64,000 nucleotides of DNA from Brevundimonas sp. UBA7506. Its GTDB lineage: Bacteria > Pseudomonadota > Alphaproteobacteria > Caulobacterales > Caulobacteraceae. The notes under the pieces were generated by a model. The model was given only the letters and a program-made list of their open reading frames with translations. It had not been told where the DNA came from and ran no database searches. The position numbers were made by a program, and so were the translations under genes. Of this stretch, positions 57,924-64,000 are shown in pieces (position 1 is the first letter of the stretch; every line of letters begins with the position of its first letter). The DNA lies in NCBI RefSeq assembly GCF_002479495.1, contig NZ_DLNQ01000005.1, positions 443,095-507,094 on the forward strand. The letters run 5' to 3'.

Positions 57924-58382
57924 TCAGACGGAGCGCACCCGCAGGCGCGGACCATCCACCGATTCGACCACCACGCTTTCGCCGGCCAGGGGCGCCGCGC
58001 CCTCGATTTCGGCCGGCCATTCGGCTCCCGAGACGAAGACCCGGCCGCGCCCCTCGACAAAGGCCTCGACGACCCGCGCCCGTTCACCGACCAAACGCAG
58101 GTCCCGGTCGTTGATGTCGGGCTCGTCGACGGGGTTCACCCGCTTGATCAGACGGCGCGACAGGACCGTCGAGGCCACGGTCAGAGCGGCGAATATCCCG
58201 ATCTCGACCGGCAGGCCCAGATTGGGCGCCAGTGCTGAGATCAGCGCCACGATCCCGGCAGAGACCGCAGGCCACAGCAGCCACTCGGTCGAGGCCGCCG
58301 CCTCGATGGCCAGCAGGACCACGCCCACCGCCAACCACAGCCAGAAAGGCTGGGCGGCGTAGAGGTTCAGAATCCAGTCCAT
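57924..58382 (-). CDS. NfeD-like membrane protein (short form)
   Basis: A 152-residue protein with two or three N-terminal hydrophobic segments (~8-70) and a C-terminal OB-fold domain (LVGERARVVEAFVEGRGRVFVSGAEWPAEIEG). It is the short NfeD form without the ClpP-like protease domain and sits three bases after the SPFH gene, its usual partner. The pair is thought to organise membrane microdomains; the precise role is unknown. Confidence 0.88.
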   Translation of the reverse strand: MDWILNLYAAQPFWLWLAVGVVLLAIEAAASTEWLLWPAVSAGIVALISALAPNLGLPVEIGIFAALTVASTVLSRRLIKRVNPVDEPDINDRDLRLVGERARVVEAFVEGRGRVFVSGAEWPAEIEGAAPLAGESVVVESVDGPRLRVRSV

Positions 58383-58385
58383 GCC

Positions 58386-59408
58386 CTACTCCGTGGTCGG
58401 CACGGCGCCGCCGGGGCGGCGCGGCGCGGGGCGCGCCGGCGCAGCGGGCGCCGGGGCAGGACGAGCGACCGCACGCGTCTCCGTGCGGACATGTTGCTGT
58501 TCCTTGGCCAGACCGACCAGTTCGCCCAGACCGGCGATAGTGCCGACCAGACCACCCATCTCGGCGGGGACGATGACCGTCTTCTGCTGCGGGCTGCGAG
58601 CCAGTTCGGCGAAGGCTTCGACGTACTTCTGGGCCACGAAGTAGTTGATGGCGTTGACGTCGCCACGCGCGATGGCTTCCGACACCATGGCCGTCGCCTT
58701 GGCCTCGGCCTCAGCTTCACGCTCGCGGGCCTCGGCGTCGCGGAAGGCGGCTTCGCGGCGGCCCTCGGCCTCCAGGATCGCCGCCTGCTTGGCGCCCTCG
58801 GCGCGGGCGATGGCGGCCTGCTTCTCGCCATCCGCCTCGGTGATGACGGCGCGGCGTTCGCGTTCGGCCTTCATCTGACGCGCCATGGCGTTGGTGATGT
58901 CGGTCGGCGGGGTCAGGTCCTTGATCTCGATACGGTTAGCCTTGACGCCCCATGGCTCAGTCGCGGCGTCGATGACGTGCAGCAGGCGGGTGTTGATGGC
59001 GTCGCGCTGTGACAGCACCTCATCCAGCTCCATCGAGCCGACCACGGTCCGCAGATTGGTCATGCAGAGCTGGGCGATGGCGTAGGGCAGATCATCGACG
59101 CGATAGGCGGCGCGGGCTGCGTCCATCACCTGGATGAAGACGATGCCGTCCACCTTCACCATGGCGTTGTCCTTGGTGATGACCTCCTGGGTCGGGACGT
59201 CCAGCACCTGCTCCATCATGTTCATCCGCTTGCCGATGCGCTCGACGAACGGGGTCAGGATGCTGATGCCCGGCTTCAGCGTCTTGGTATATTTGCCGAA
59301 GCGTTCCACCGTGAATTCACGGCCTTGCGGCACGATCTTGATGACGCTGAACAGGAAGATGATCGCGAAGGCCGCGAACATCACAAAGAAGATAATCGAG
59401 AAATCCAT
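58386..59408 (-). CDS. SPFH/band 7 (stomatin/QmcA-like) membrane protein
   Basis: A 340-residue protein with one N-terminal helix (~4-24), then the SPFH domain ([33 protein letters not shown], then [28 protein letters not shown]), a long charged coiled coil (~190-265, rich in Glu/Ala/Arg) and a Pro/Ala-rich tail. Such proteins oligomerise at the membrane and affect protease activity and membrane organisation. It is in an operon with the NfeD-like gene. Confidence 0.92.
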   Translation of the reverse strand: MDFSIIFFVMFAAFAIIFLFSVIKIVPQGREFTVERFGKYTKTLKPGISILTPFVERIGKRMNMMEQVLDVPTQEVITKDNAMVKVDGIVFIQVMDAARAAYRVDDLPYAIAQLCMTNLRTVVGSMELDEVLSQRDAINTRLLHVIDAATEPWGVKANRIEIKDLTPPTDITNAMARQMKAERERRAVITEADGEKQAAIARAEGAKQAAILEAEGRREAAFRDAEAREREAEAEAKATAMVSEAIARGDVNAINYFVAQKYVEAFAELARSPQQKTVIVPAEMGGLVGTIAGLGELVGLAKEQQHVRTETRAVARPAPAPAAPARPAPRRPGGAVPTTE

Positions 59409-59433
59409 AAGCCCCTCCGGTTACGAGACGAGC

Positions 59434-59901
59434 TTAACGGTCGCCCGGGCCCGACGCCACAGAATCCGGTTCAGCCAGGATGACAAGGCCGTCAGCGCGA
59501 CGATCCGTCGCCATGGCGTGGGCCTCACGAAGGATGCGTCGCGTCTCGGACCAGTCGACACGCTGCAGCGCTTCCTCCAGCGGAAGGAAGACGGCCTCGG
59601 CCGCGTCATCGCCCGCCACCGGCTGGCCGCCGGTCCAGACTGCGGCGTAGTCGATCAGCACATAATGCCGCCCCGCCTCAGGAAACAGGCCGTCCACCAC
59701 GTCGATCAGGCCGATCAGTTCAGCCTCGACGCCGGTCTCCTCAAGCAGTTCGCGCAAAGCCGCGTCGGCCAGCCGTTCACCCGGCTCGATTCGCCCTCCC
59801 GGCAGACTCCATTCCCCCTGACGCGGCGGCGTGCCGCGACGGATCAGCAGGACGTCGTCGCCCTTGAGGCAGACCACGCCGACGGCCGGGGTCGGAATCA
59901 T
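59434..59901 (-). CDS. NUDIX hydrolase
   Basis: A 155-residue pyrophosphohydrolase. The NUDIX box GGRIEPGERLADAALRELLEETGVE is complete, including the REx2EE metal site, within a typical fold starting IPTPAVGVVCLKGDDVLLIRRG. It resembles ADP-ribose or CoA pyrophosphatases, but the substrate cannot be told from sequence. The ATG at 59901 has CGGAG seven bases upstream; the longer in-frame reading upstream lies over the next gene and was rejected. Confidence 0.9.
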   Translation of the reverse strand: MIPTPAVGVVCLKGDDVLLIRRGTPPRQGEWSLPGGRIEPGERLADAALRELLEETGVEAELIGLIDVVDGLFPEAGRHYVLIDYAAVWTGGQPVAGDDAAEAVFLPLEEALQRVDWSETRRILREAHAMATDRRADGLVILAEPDSVASGPGDR

Positions 59902-59978
59902 GTTTTCTCCGCAAACTGAGCCCTTGAAGGCAGGGTTTTGCGCTTCCACCACGCCGCGCCTTTTGCCACAAGGCGGAT

Positions 59979-61382
59979 ATGACCCTCCCCACGCCCGCCG
60001 CCCTCGAAGAGCTGAAATCCGCCCTGGCCGGTTCCTGGACCCAGGACGCCGAAGACATGGCGCCCTGGCTGACCGAATGGCGCGGGCGGTGGACGGGCGC
60101 GACGCCCATCCTGCTGCAGCCACGCACGACCGAGGAAACGGCCAAGGCCATCGCGATCTGCGCGCGCCACGGCGTCGCCGTCGTGACCCAGGGCGGCGGC
60201 ACCGGCCTGGTCGGCGGCCAGATCCCGTTCGGCGAAGTCCTTTTGTCCACGCGCAAGCTGCGGACCGTGCGCGACGTGACGCCGCTGGACGACGCCATGA
60301 CGCTGGAGGCCGGCGTGACCTTGCTGGAGGCCCAGCAACTGGCCAAGGAGAAGGACCGCTTCTTCCCCCTCAGTCTCGCGGCGGAAGGCTCGGCCACCAT
60401 CGGCGGCGTCATCTCGACCAACGCCGGCGGCACGGCCGTCCTGCGCTACGGCATGATGCGCGATCTGGTGCTGGGCATCGAAGCCGTCATGCCCGACGGT
60501 CAGGTGTTCAACGGCCTGAAGCGTCTGCGCAAGGACAACACCGGCTATGACCTGAAGCAGCTGTTCATCGGCGCCGAGGGCACCCTGGGCGTGGTCACGG
60601 CGGCGACGTTGAAGCTCTTCCCCATCATGCGCAGCCGCGCCACGGCCATTGTCGGCCTGGACAGCCACCACGCCGCCGTCGCCCTGCTGGCCCGCGCCAA
60701 GGCCGAGACCGGCGGCGGGGTCGAGGCCTTTGAGCTGATGAAGCGTCTCGGCATGGCTCTGGTGCTCAAGAACATTCCCGACACGCGCGAGCCGCTGGAG
60801 AGCACGCCCCCTTGGTACGTCCTGATCGAACTGACCTCGGGCGAGCCGGGCGGCGCCGATTCGGCCATGGAGCGCCTGCTGACCGGCGCCTTCGAGGAGG
60901 GTCTGATCAACGACGCCGCCATCGCCCAGAACGACGCTCAGAAGGCCGCCTTCTGGCGTCTGCGCGAGGAACACTCGGCGGCCCTCAAGCCCGAGGGCGG
61001 CGGCTGGAAGCACGACGTCTCGGTGCCGGTGTCCCAGATCGCCGACTTCATCGACGAGGCCACGGCGGCGGTCGAGAAATTCCACCCCGGCTGCCGCGTC
61101 TCGGTCTTCGGCCACGTCGGCGACGGCAACCTTCACTATGATGTGATCCCCGGCGTCGGCGAAGACGTGCCCGCCTTCATCGCCCGCTGGATGGAAGGCT
61201 CCGAAGTCGTCCACGACGTCGTCGCCCGCTACAACGGCTCCATCTCGGCGGAACACGGCCTGGGCCGCCTGAAAACCGACGAGGCGCGCCGCTACAAGTC
61301 GCCTCTGGAGATCGCCACCATGCGGGCGATCCGCCAGGCCATCGACCCGCAGCGGATCATGAACCCGGCCGTCCTCTTCTAG
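59979..61382 (+). CDS. FAD-binding oxidoreductase, D-2-hydroxyacid dehydrogenase type
   Basis: A 467-residue flavoprotein of the FAD-oxidase C family. The PCMH FAD domain contains VVTQGGGTGLVGGQIPFGE and GSATIGGVISTNAGGTAVLRYG; the C-terminal domain contains HVGDGNLHYDVIPG and ISAEHGLGRLKTDEARRYK, the metal-binding histidine motifs of D-2-hydroxyglutarate and D-lactate dehydrogenases. The substrate is probably a D-2-hydroxyacid; electrons likely pass to an electron-transfer flavoprotein or the quinone pool (inference). Confidence 0.9.
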   Translation: MTLPTPAALEELKSALAGSWTQDAEDMAPWLTEWRGRWTGATPILLQPRTTEETAKAIAICARHGVAVVTQGGGTGLVGGQIPFGEVLLSTRKLRTVRDVTPLDDAMTLEAGVTLLEAQQLAKEKDRFFPLSLAAEGSATIGGVISTNAGGTAVLRYGMMRDLVLGIEAVMPDGQVFNGLKRLRKDNTGYDLKQLFIGAEGTLGVVTAATLKLFPIMRSRATAIVGLDSHHAAVALLARAKAETGGGVEAFELMKRLGMALVLKNIPDTREPLESTPPWYVLIELTSGEPGGADSAMERLLTGAFEEGLINDAAIAQNDAQKAAFWRLREEHSAALKPEGGGWKHDVSVPVSQIADFIDEATAAVEKFHPGCRVSVFGHVGDGNLHYDVIPGVGEDVPAFIARWMEGSEVVHDVVARYNGSISAEHGLGRLKTDEARRYKSPLEIATMRAIRQAIDPQRIMNPAVLF

Positions 61383-61476
61383 GTCATATGACCGGATGTG
61401 ACGCCGCCGACGGTTCAAATCGTCACGGAAGCGGCCTATGAGGCCCGCTTCCCGATGCTTCGGAGCCTGTGTCGCC

Positions 61477-62250
61477 TTGCTGATCGTCCTGTCCCCGGCC
61501 AAACGGCTGGACTTCACGCCCCCCGCCGTCGACGTACCTGCGACCCCGCGTCGCTGCGCCGATGAAACCGCGGAACTGGCCAAGGTTACGAAGAAGCTGA
61601 GCCGCGCCGATCTGCGCCGCCTGATGTCGATCTCGGGCGCCCTGGCCGACCTGAACTACGAGCGCTTCCAGTCCTTCGACAACGAGACCGCCGAAGGCGC
61701 GCTACAAGCCGTCTTCGCCTTCGCTGGCGACGTCTATGACGGGCTGGACGCGCGCTCTCTGGCCCCGGCTGATCTGACCTGGGCGCAAGACCATCTGCGC
61801 ATCCTGTCGGGCTTCTACGGCCTGCTGCGCCCGCTGGACGCCATCCAGCCCTATCGGCTGGAGATGGGCACACGCCTGAAGACCCCGCGCGGCGCCAACC
61901 TGTATGACTTCTGGGGCGAGCGCATCTCGCTTCGCCTGAACGAAGACGCAGCCCCCCTGCCCGACCGGACTCTGGTGAACCTGGCCAGCCAGGAATATTT
62001 CGGCGCCGTCGACGCCAAGGCGCTGAAGCTGCCGCTCGTCACGCCCCACTTCAAGGAGCGCAAGGACGGAGAGGCCCGCATCATCTCCTTCTTCGCCAAG
62101 AAGGCGCGCGGCGCCATGGCCCGCTACGCTATCGAGAACCGCATTGAGAAGGCGGAGGATCTCAAGGCCTTCGACCGCGACGGCTATCGCTTCGACAAGA
62201 CGCTTTCGACCAACGCGGACTGGATATTCATCAGAGAAGGAAATTCCTGA
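61477..62250 (+). CDS. yaaA: Peroxide-stress protein YaaA (DUF328)
   Basis: A 257-residue protein of the YaaA family, which in E. coli limits intracellular iron and DNA damage during hydrogen peroxide stress. MLIVLSPAKRLDF at the start, ILSGFYGLLRPLDAIQPYRLEMGTRL and VNLASQEYF are family signatures. The TTG at 61477 was preferred to the ATG at 61438 because it gives exactly the family N terminus and length; CGGAG lies about 11 bases upstream. Confidence 0.92.
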   Translation: MLIVLSPAKRLDFTPPAVDVPATPRRCADETAELAKVTKKLSRADLRRLMSISGALADLNYERFQSFDNETAEGALQAVFAFAGDVYDGLDARSLAPADLTWAQDHLRILSGFYGLLRPLDAIQPYRLEMGTRLKTPRGANLYDFWGERISLRLNEDAAPLPDRTLVNLASQEYFGAVDAKALKLPLVTPHFKERKDGEARIISFFAKKARGAMARYAIENRIEKAEDLKAFDRDGYRFDKTLSTNADWIFIREGNS

Positions 62251-62314
62251 TCGCCAGATTGAACGACTGCGGTTAGGCTGCGTTGCAGCAAACTAATCCA
62301 CGGGTTCTCTCTGC

Positions 62315-63112
62315 ATGTTCGCCATGAACGATCTCAAGGGCCAGGTCGCCGTCGTCTCCGGCTCGACCTCCGGCATCGGCCTTGCGCTGGCGCGCGCCGT
62401 CGCCCAATGCGGCGGCGACGTGGTGCTGAACGGCCTGGGTGATCCGACGGTCATAGAGCAGACCCGCGCTAATCTGGAGGCTGAGACGGGCGTTCGCGTC
62501 CTCTACCACCCCGCTGACATGACCCAGCCGGATCAGATCGCCGACATGGTCGCCACGGCGCATCGCGAACTGGGCCGCCTGGACATCCTGGTCAACAACG
62601 CCGGCATCCAGCACGTCGAGGCCGTCGAGAACTTCCCCGCCGATGCGTGGGAGAAGATCATTTCGATCAACCTGTCCTCGACCTTCTACGCCACCAAGGC
62701 GGCGATCCCGATCATGAAGGCCCAGGGGCGCGGCCGCATCGTCAACATCGCCTCGGCCCACGGCCTGGTCGCCAGCCCGTTCAAATCGGCCTATGTCGCC
62801 GCCAAGCACGGCGTGATCGGCTTCACCAAGACAGTGGCCCTGGAACTGGCCCAGCAGAACATCACCTGCAACGCCATCTGCCCTGGCTTCGTCGAGACCC
62901 CCATCGTCGCCAAACAGATCGAGGATCAGGCCCGCACGCGCGGCATGACGCCCGAGGACGTGATGAAGAACGTCATCCTCGGCTCGCAGCCGACCAAGCG
63001 CTTTGTCACGACCGACGAACTGGCGGGCATCTTCCTCTATCTGGTGTCCGACCTGGGCGCTTCGGCCAACGGCTCGCACTATTCCGTCGATGGCGGCTGG
63101 ACCGCTCAATAG
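62315..63112 (+). CDS. bdhA: D-3-hydroxybutyrate dehydrogenase
   Basis: A 265-residue short-chain dehydrogenase that interconverts 3-hydroxybutyrate and acetoacetate with NAD in polyhydroxybutyrate turnover. The cofactor motif is SGSTSGIGLALA, then NNAGIQHVEAVENF, catalytic Ser in NIASAHGLVASPFK and the YxxxK pair in SAYVAAKHGVIGFTK; the segment NAICPGFVETPIVAKQI is typical of PHB-linked BdhA. The ATG at 62315 is used; one four codons later is possible. The patatin gene follows 19 bases on. Confidence 0.93.
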   Translation: MFAMNDLKGQVAVVSGSTSGIGLALARAVAQCGGDVVLNGLGDPTVIEQTRANLEAETGVRVLYHPADMTQPDQIADMVATAHRELGRLDILVNNAGIQHVEAVENFPADAWEKIISINLSSTFYATKAAIPIMKAQGRGRIVNIASAHGLVASPFKSAYVAAKHGVIGFTKTVALELAQQNITCNAICPGFVETPIVAKQIEDQARTRGMTPEDVMKNVILGSQPTKRFVTTDELAGIFLYLVSDLGASANGSHYSVDGGWTAQ

Positions 63113-63131
63113 CGATCTGAACCTGGGGCGG

Positions 63132-64000
63132 ATGATGGCCAAGTCGAAATCCCGCCCCGCCCGTCGCCCCATCTGCCTCGCGCTGCAAGGCGGCGGCTCG
63201 CACGGTGCCTTCCAGTGGGGCGTGCTGGATCGACTGCTGGAAGCGGACTTCCTCGACATCCGCGCCGTCACCGCCGCCTCCGCAGGGGCGATGAATGCGG
63301 CGGCCCTGATCACCGGACTGGAACAGGGCGGCGCCGAGGGCGCCCGCGTCGCCCTCGATAGGCTGTGGCGTGAGGTCAATCAGTCCGGCGGCCGAAACGT
63401 CTTCGGCGACAGCGCCATCTGGTCCAAGGCCCTGACGCCAGGCTGGCTGAAGGACAGCCCGATGTGGAAGGCAGGTGAGACGCTCGCCATGTCCATGAGC
63501 CCCTACGCCTTCAACCCCTTCAACCTGAACCCGTTGAAGCGCGTGCTGGAGACCGCCGTCGATTTCGACGCCGTTCGGGCCTCCCAAATCCAGTTGATCG
63601 TCTCGACCACGGCGGTGCGCGCCGGGCGCTCGCGTCTGTTCCGCTCGGCCGAGATCACCCCTGACGTTCTGCTGGCCTCGGCCTGTCTGCCCCACCTCTT
63701 CCACGCGGTCGAGATCGAGGGCGAGCCCTATTGGGACGGCGGCTATCTGGCCAATCCGGCGCTGTGGCCGCTGTTCTACGCCGACACGCCTGACGACATC
63801 CTGCTGCTGCCGCTCAACCCCTTCGTGCGCGACGAGGCCCCGCGAGAGGCGGGCGAGATCATGGATCGGCTGAACGAAATCCTGTTCAACGCGCCCCTAG
63901 TCGCCGAACTGCGCGCAGTCGCCTTCGTGCAGGACCTGATCGCCGAGGGCAAACTCAGCCGTACCGAGGATCGCCATCGCGCCGTCCGCATGCACGCGAT
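63132..64000 (+). CDS. Patatin-like phospholipase, truncated by the window end
   Basis: The frame is open from the ATG at 63132 (or 63135) to the window edge, 289 codons so far. The oxyanion hole is GGGSHG (residues 20-25), the nucleophile S50 sits in AASAGAMN (the first Gly of GxSxG is Ala), and the catalytic Asp is in the later DGGYLANPAL motif. Such enzymes hydrolyse acyl esters of lipids. A patatin next to bdhA recurs in alphaproteobacteria (from memory) and may relate to PHB or lipid turnover. The C terminus is not seen. Confidence 0.9.
   Translation, partial: MMAKSKSRPARRPICLALQGGGSHGAFQWGVLDRLLEADFLDIRAVTAASAGAMNAAALITGLEQGGAEGARVALDRLWREVNQSGGRNVFGDSAIWSKALTPGWLKDSPMWKAGETLAMSMSPYAFNPFNLNPLKRVLETAVDFDAVRASQIQLIVSTTAVRAGRSRLFRSAEITPDVLLASACLPHLFHAVEIEGEPYWDGGYLANPALWPLFYADTPDDILLLPLNPFVRDEAPREAGEIMDRLNEILFNAPLVAELRAVAFVQDLIAEGKLSRTEDRHRAVRMHA

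Noticed and set aside
61398..61426. GTGACG/CGTCAC inverted repeat before yaaA
   Set aside because: Only six base pairs with a 17-base loop, expected by chance in GC-rich DNA; no T run and no clear link to a promoter.

Overview
The window is dense, GC-rich bacterial chromosome (roughly two-thirds G+C by eye). Most genes are housekeeping genes and no gap exceeds 300 bases. Gene content and order point to an alphaproteobacterium of the Caulobacteraceae, most likely Brevundimonas or a close relative (inference). The signs are: gatCAB beside ruvX-pyrB-pyrX-plsY-dprA-topA; dapA divergent from an SdpA-like lytic transglycosylase; a bactofilin; glnBA; tatABC; and many 4-base ATGA/GTGA gene overlaps. 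I see no insertion sequence, prophage, CRISPR array, rRNA operon or replication origin. Both ends cut through genes: a DMT transporter on the left and a patatin-like phospholipase on the right.

Layout. 0-1.5 kb: transporter tail, tRNA-Ser(UGA), and a secreted RcnB-family protein with a long Arg-Pro-Asp/Asn repeat. 1.5-4.8 kb (minus): gatCAB amidotransferase. 4.9-12.5 kb (plus): ruvX, pyrB, a catalytically degenerate dihydroorotase (pyrX type), plsY, dprA and topA. 12.5-16.6 kb: a small secreted protein, a DEAD-box helicase, a diguanylate cyclase without an inhibitory site, and an acyltransferase. 16.6-26.3 kb (minus): one long, tightly packed transcription unit, iscR-nifS/iscS-sufB-[unknown Cys-rich protein]-sufCDS-sufT-sufA-metNIQ, joining Fe-S cluster assembly to a methionine importer. 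26.4-34 kb: an alpha/beta hydrolase with an altered nucleophile, TerC, a DMT transporter, anmK, then tyrS (with a candidate Tyr-Tyr leader peptide), a peroxiredoxin, bactofilin, and prfB with its programmed +1 frameshift. 34-40 kb: PBP1A, smpB, dapA and the lytic transglycosylase. 40-46.7 kb: a TetR-led BtuFCD-type ABC importer, a family 2 glycosyltransferase and two RNA methyltransferases. 46.7-55.3 kb: MFS transporter, hrpB, amino acid permease, tRNA-Leu(UAG), nnrD, glnB and glnA. 55.4-64 kb: a small charged protein, tatABC, rnhA, an NfeD/SPFH pair, a NUDIX hydrolase, an FAD oxidoreductase, yaaA, bdhA and the patatin.

How the genes work together. The clearest module is the suf operon. IscR probably senses cluster status and represses from a palindrome over its own -10 region; two cysteine desulfurases, the SufBCD scaffold, SufT and an A-type carrier follow, with an uncharacterised six-cysteine protein translationally coupled between sufB and sufC. 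The downstream metNIQ genes may secure sulfur amino acid supply. Envelope growth is represented by PBP1A, dapA, lytic transglycosylase, anmK and bactofilin. Nitrogen control (glnBA), pyrimidine synthesis (pyrB/pyrX) and protein export (tatABC) form the other clear groups.

The most novel-looking signal is regulatory. Upstream of tyrS lies a promoter whose predicted start coincides with the ATG of a 16-codon ORF containing adjacent tyrosine codons. It is followed by mutually exclusive hairpins and a helix bracketing the tyrS ribosome binding site, the expected anatomy of a tyrosine-sensing attenuator.
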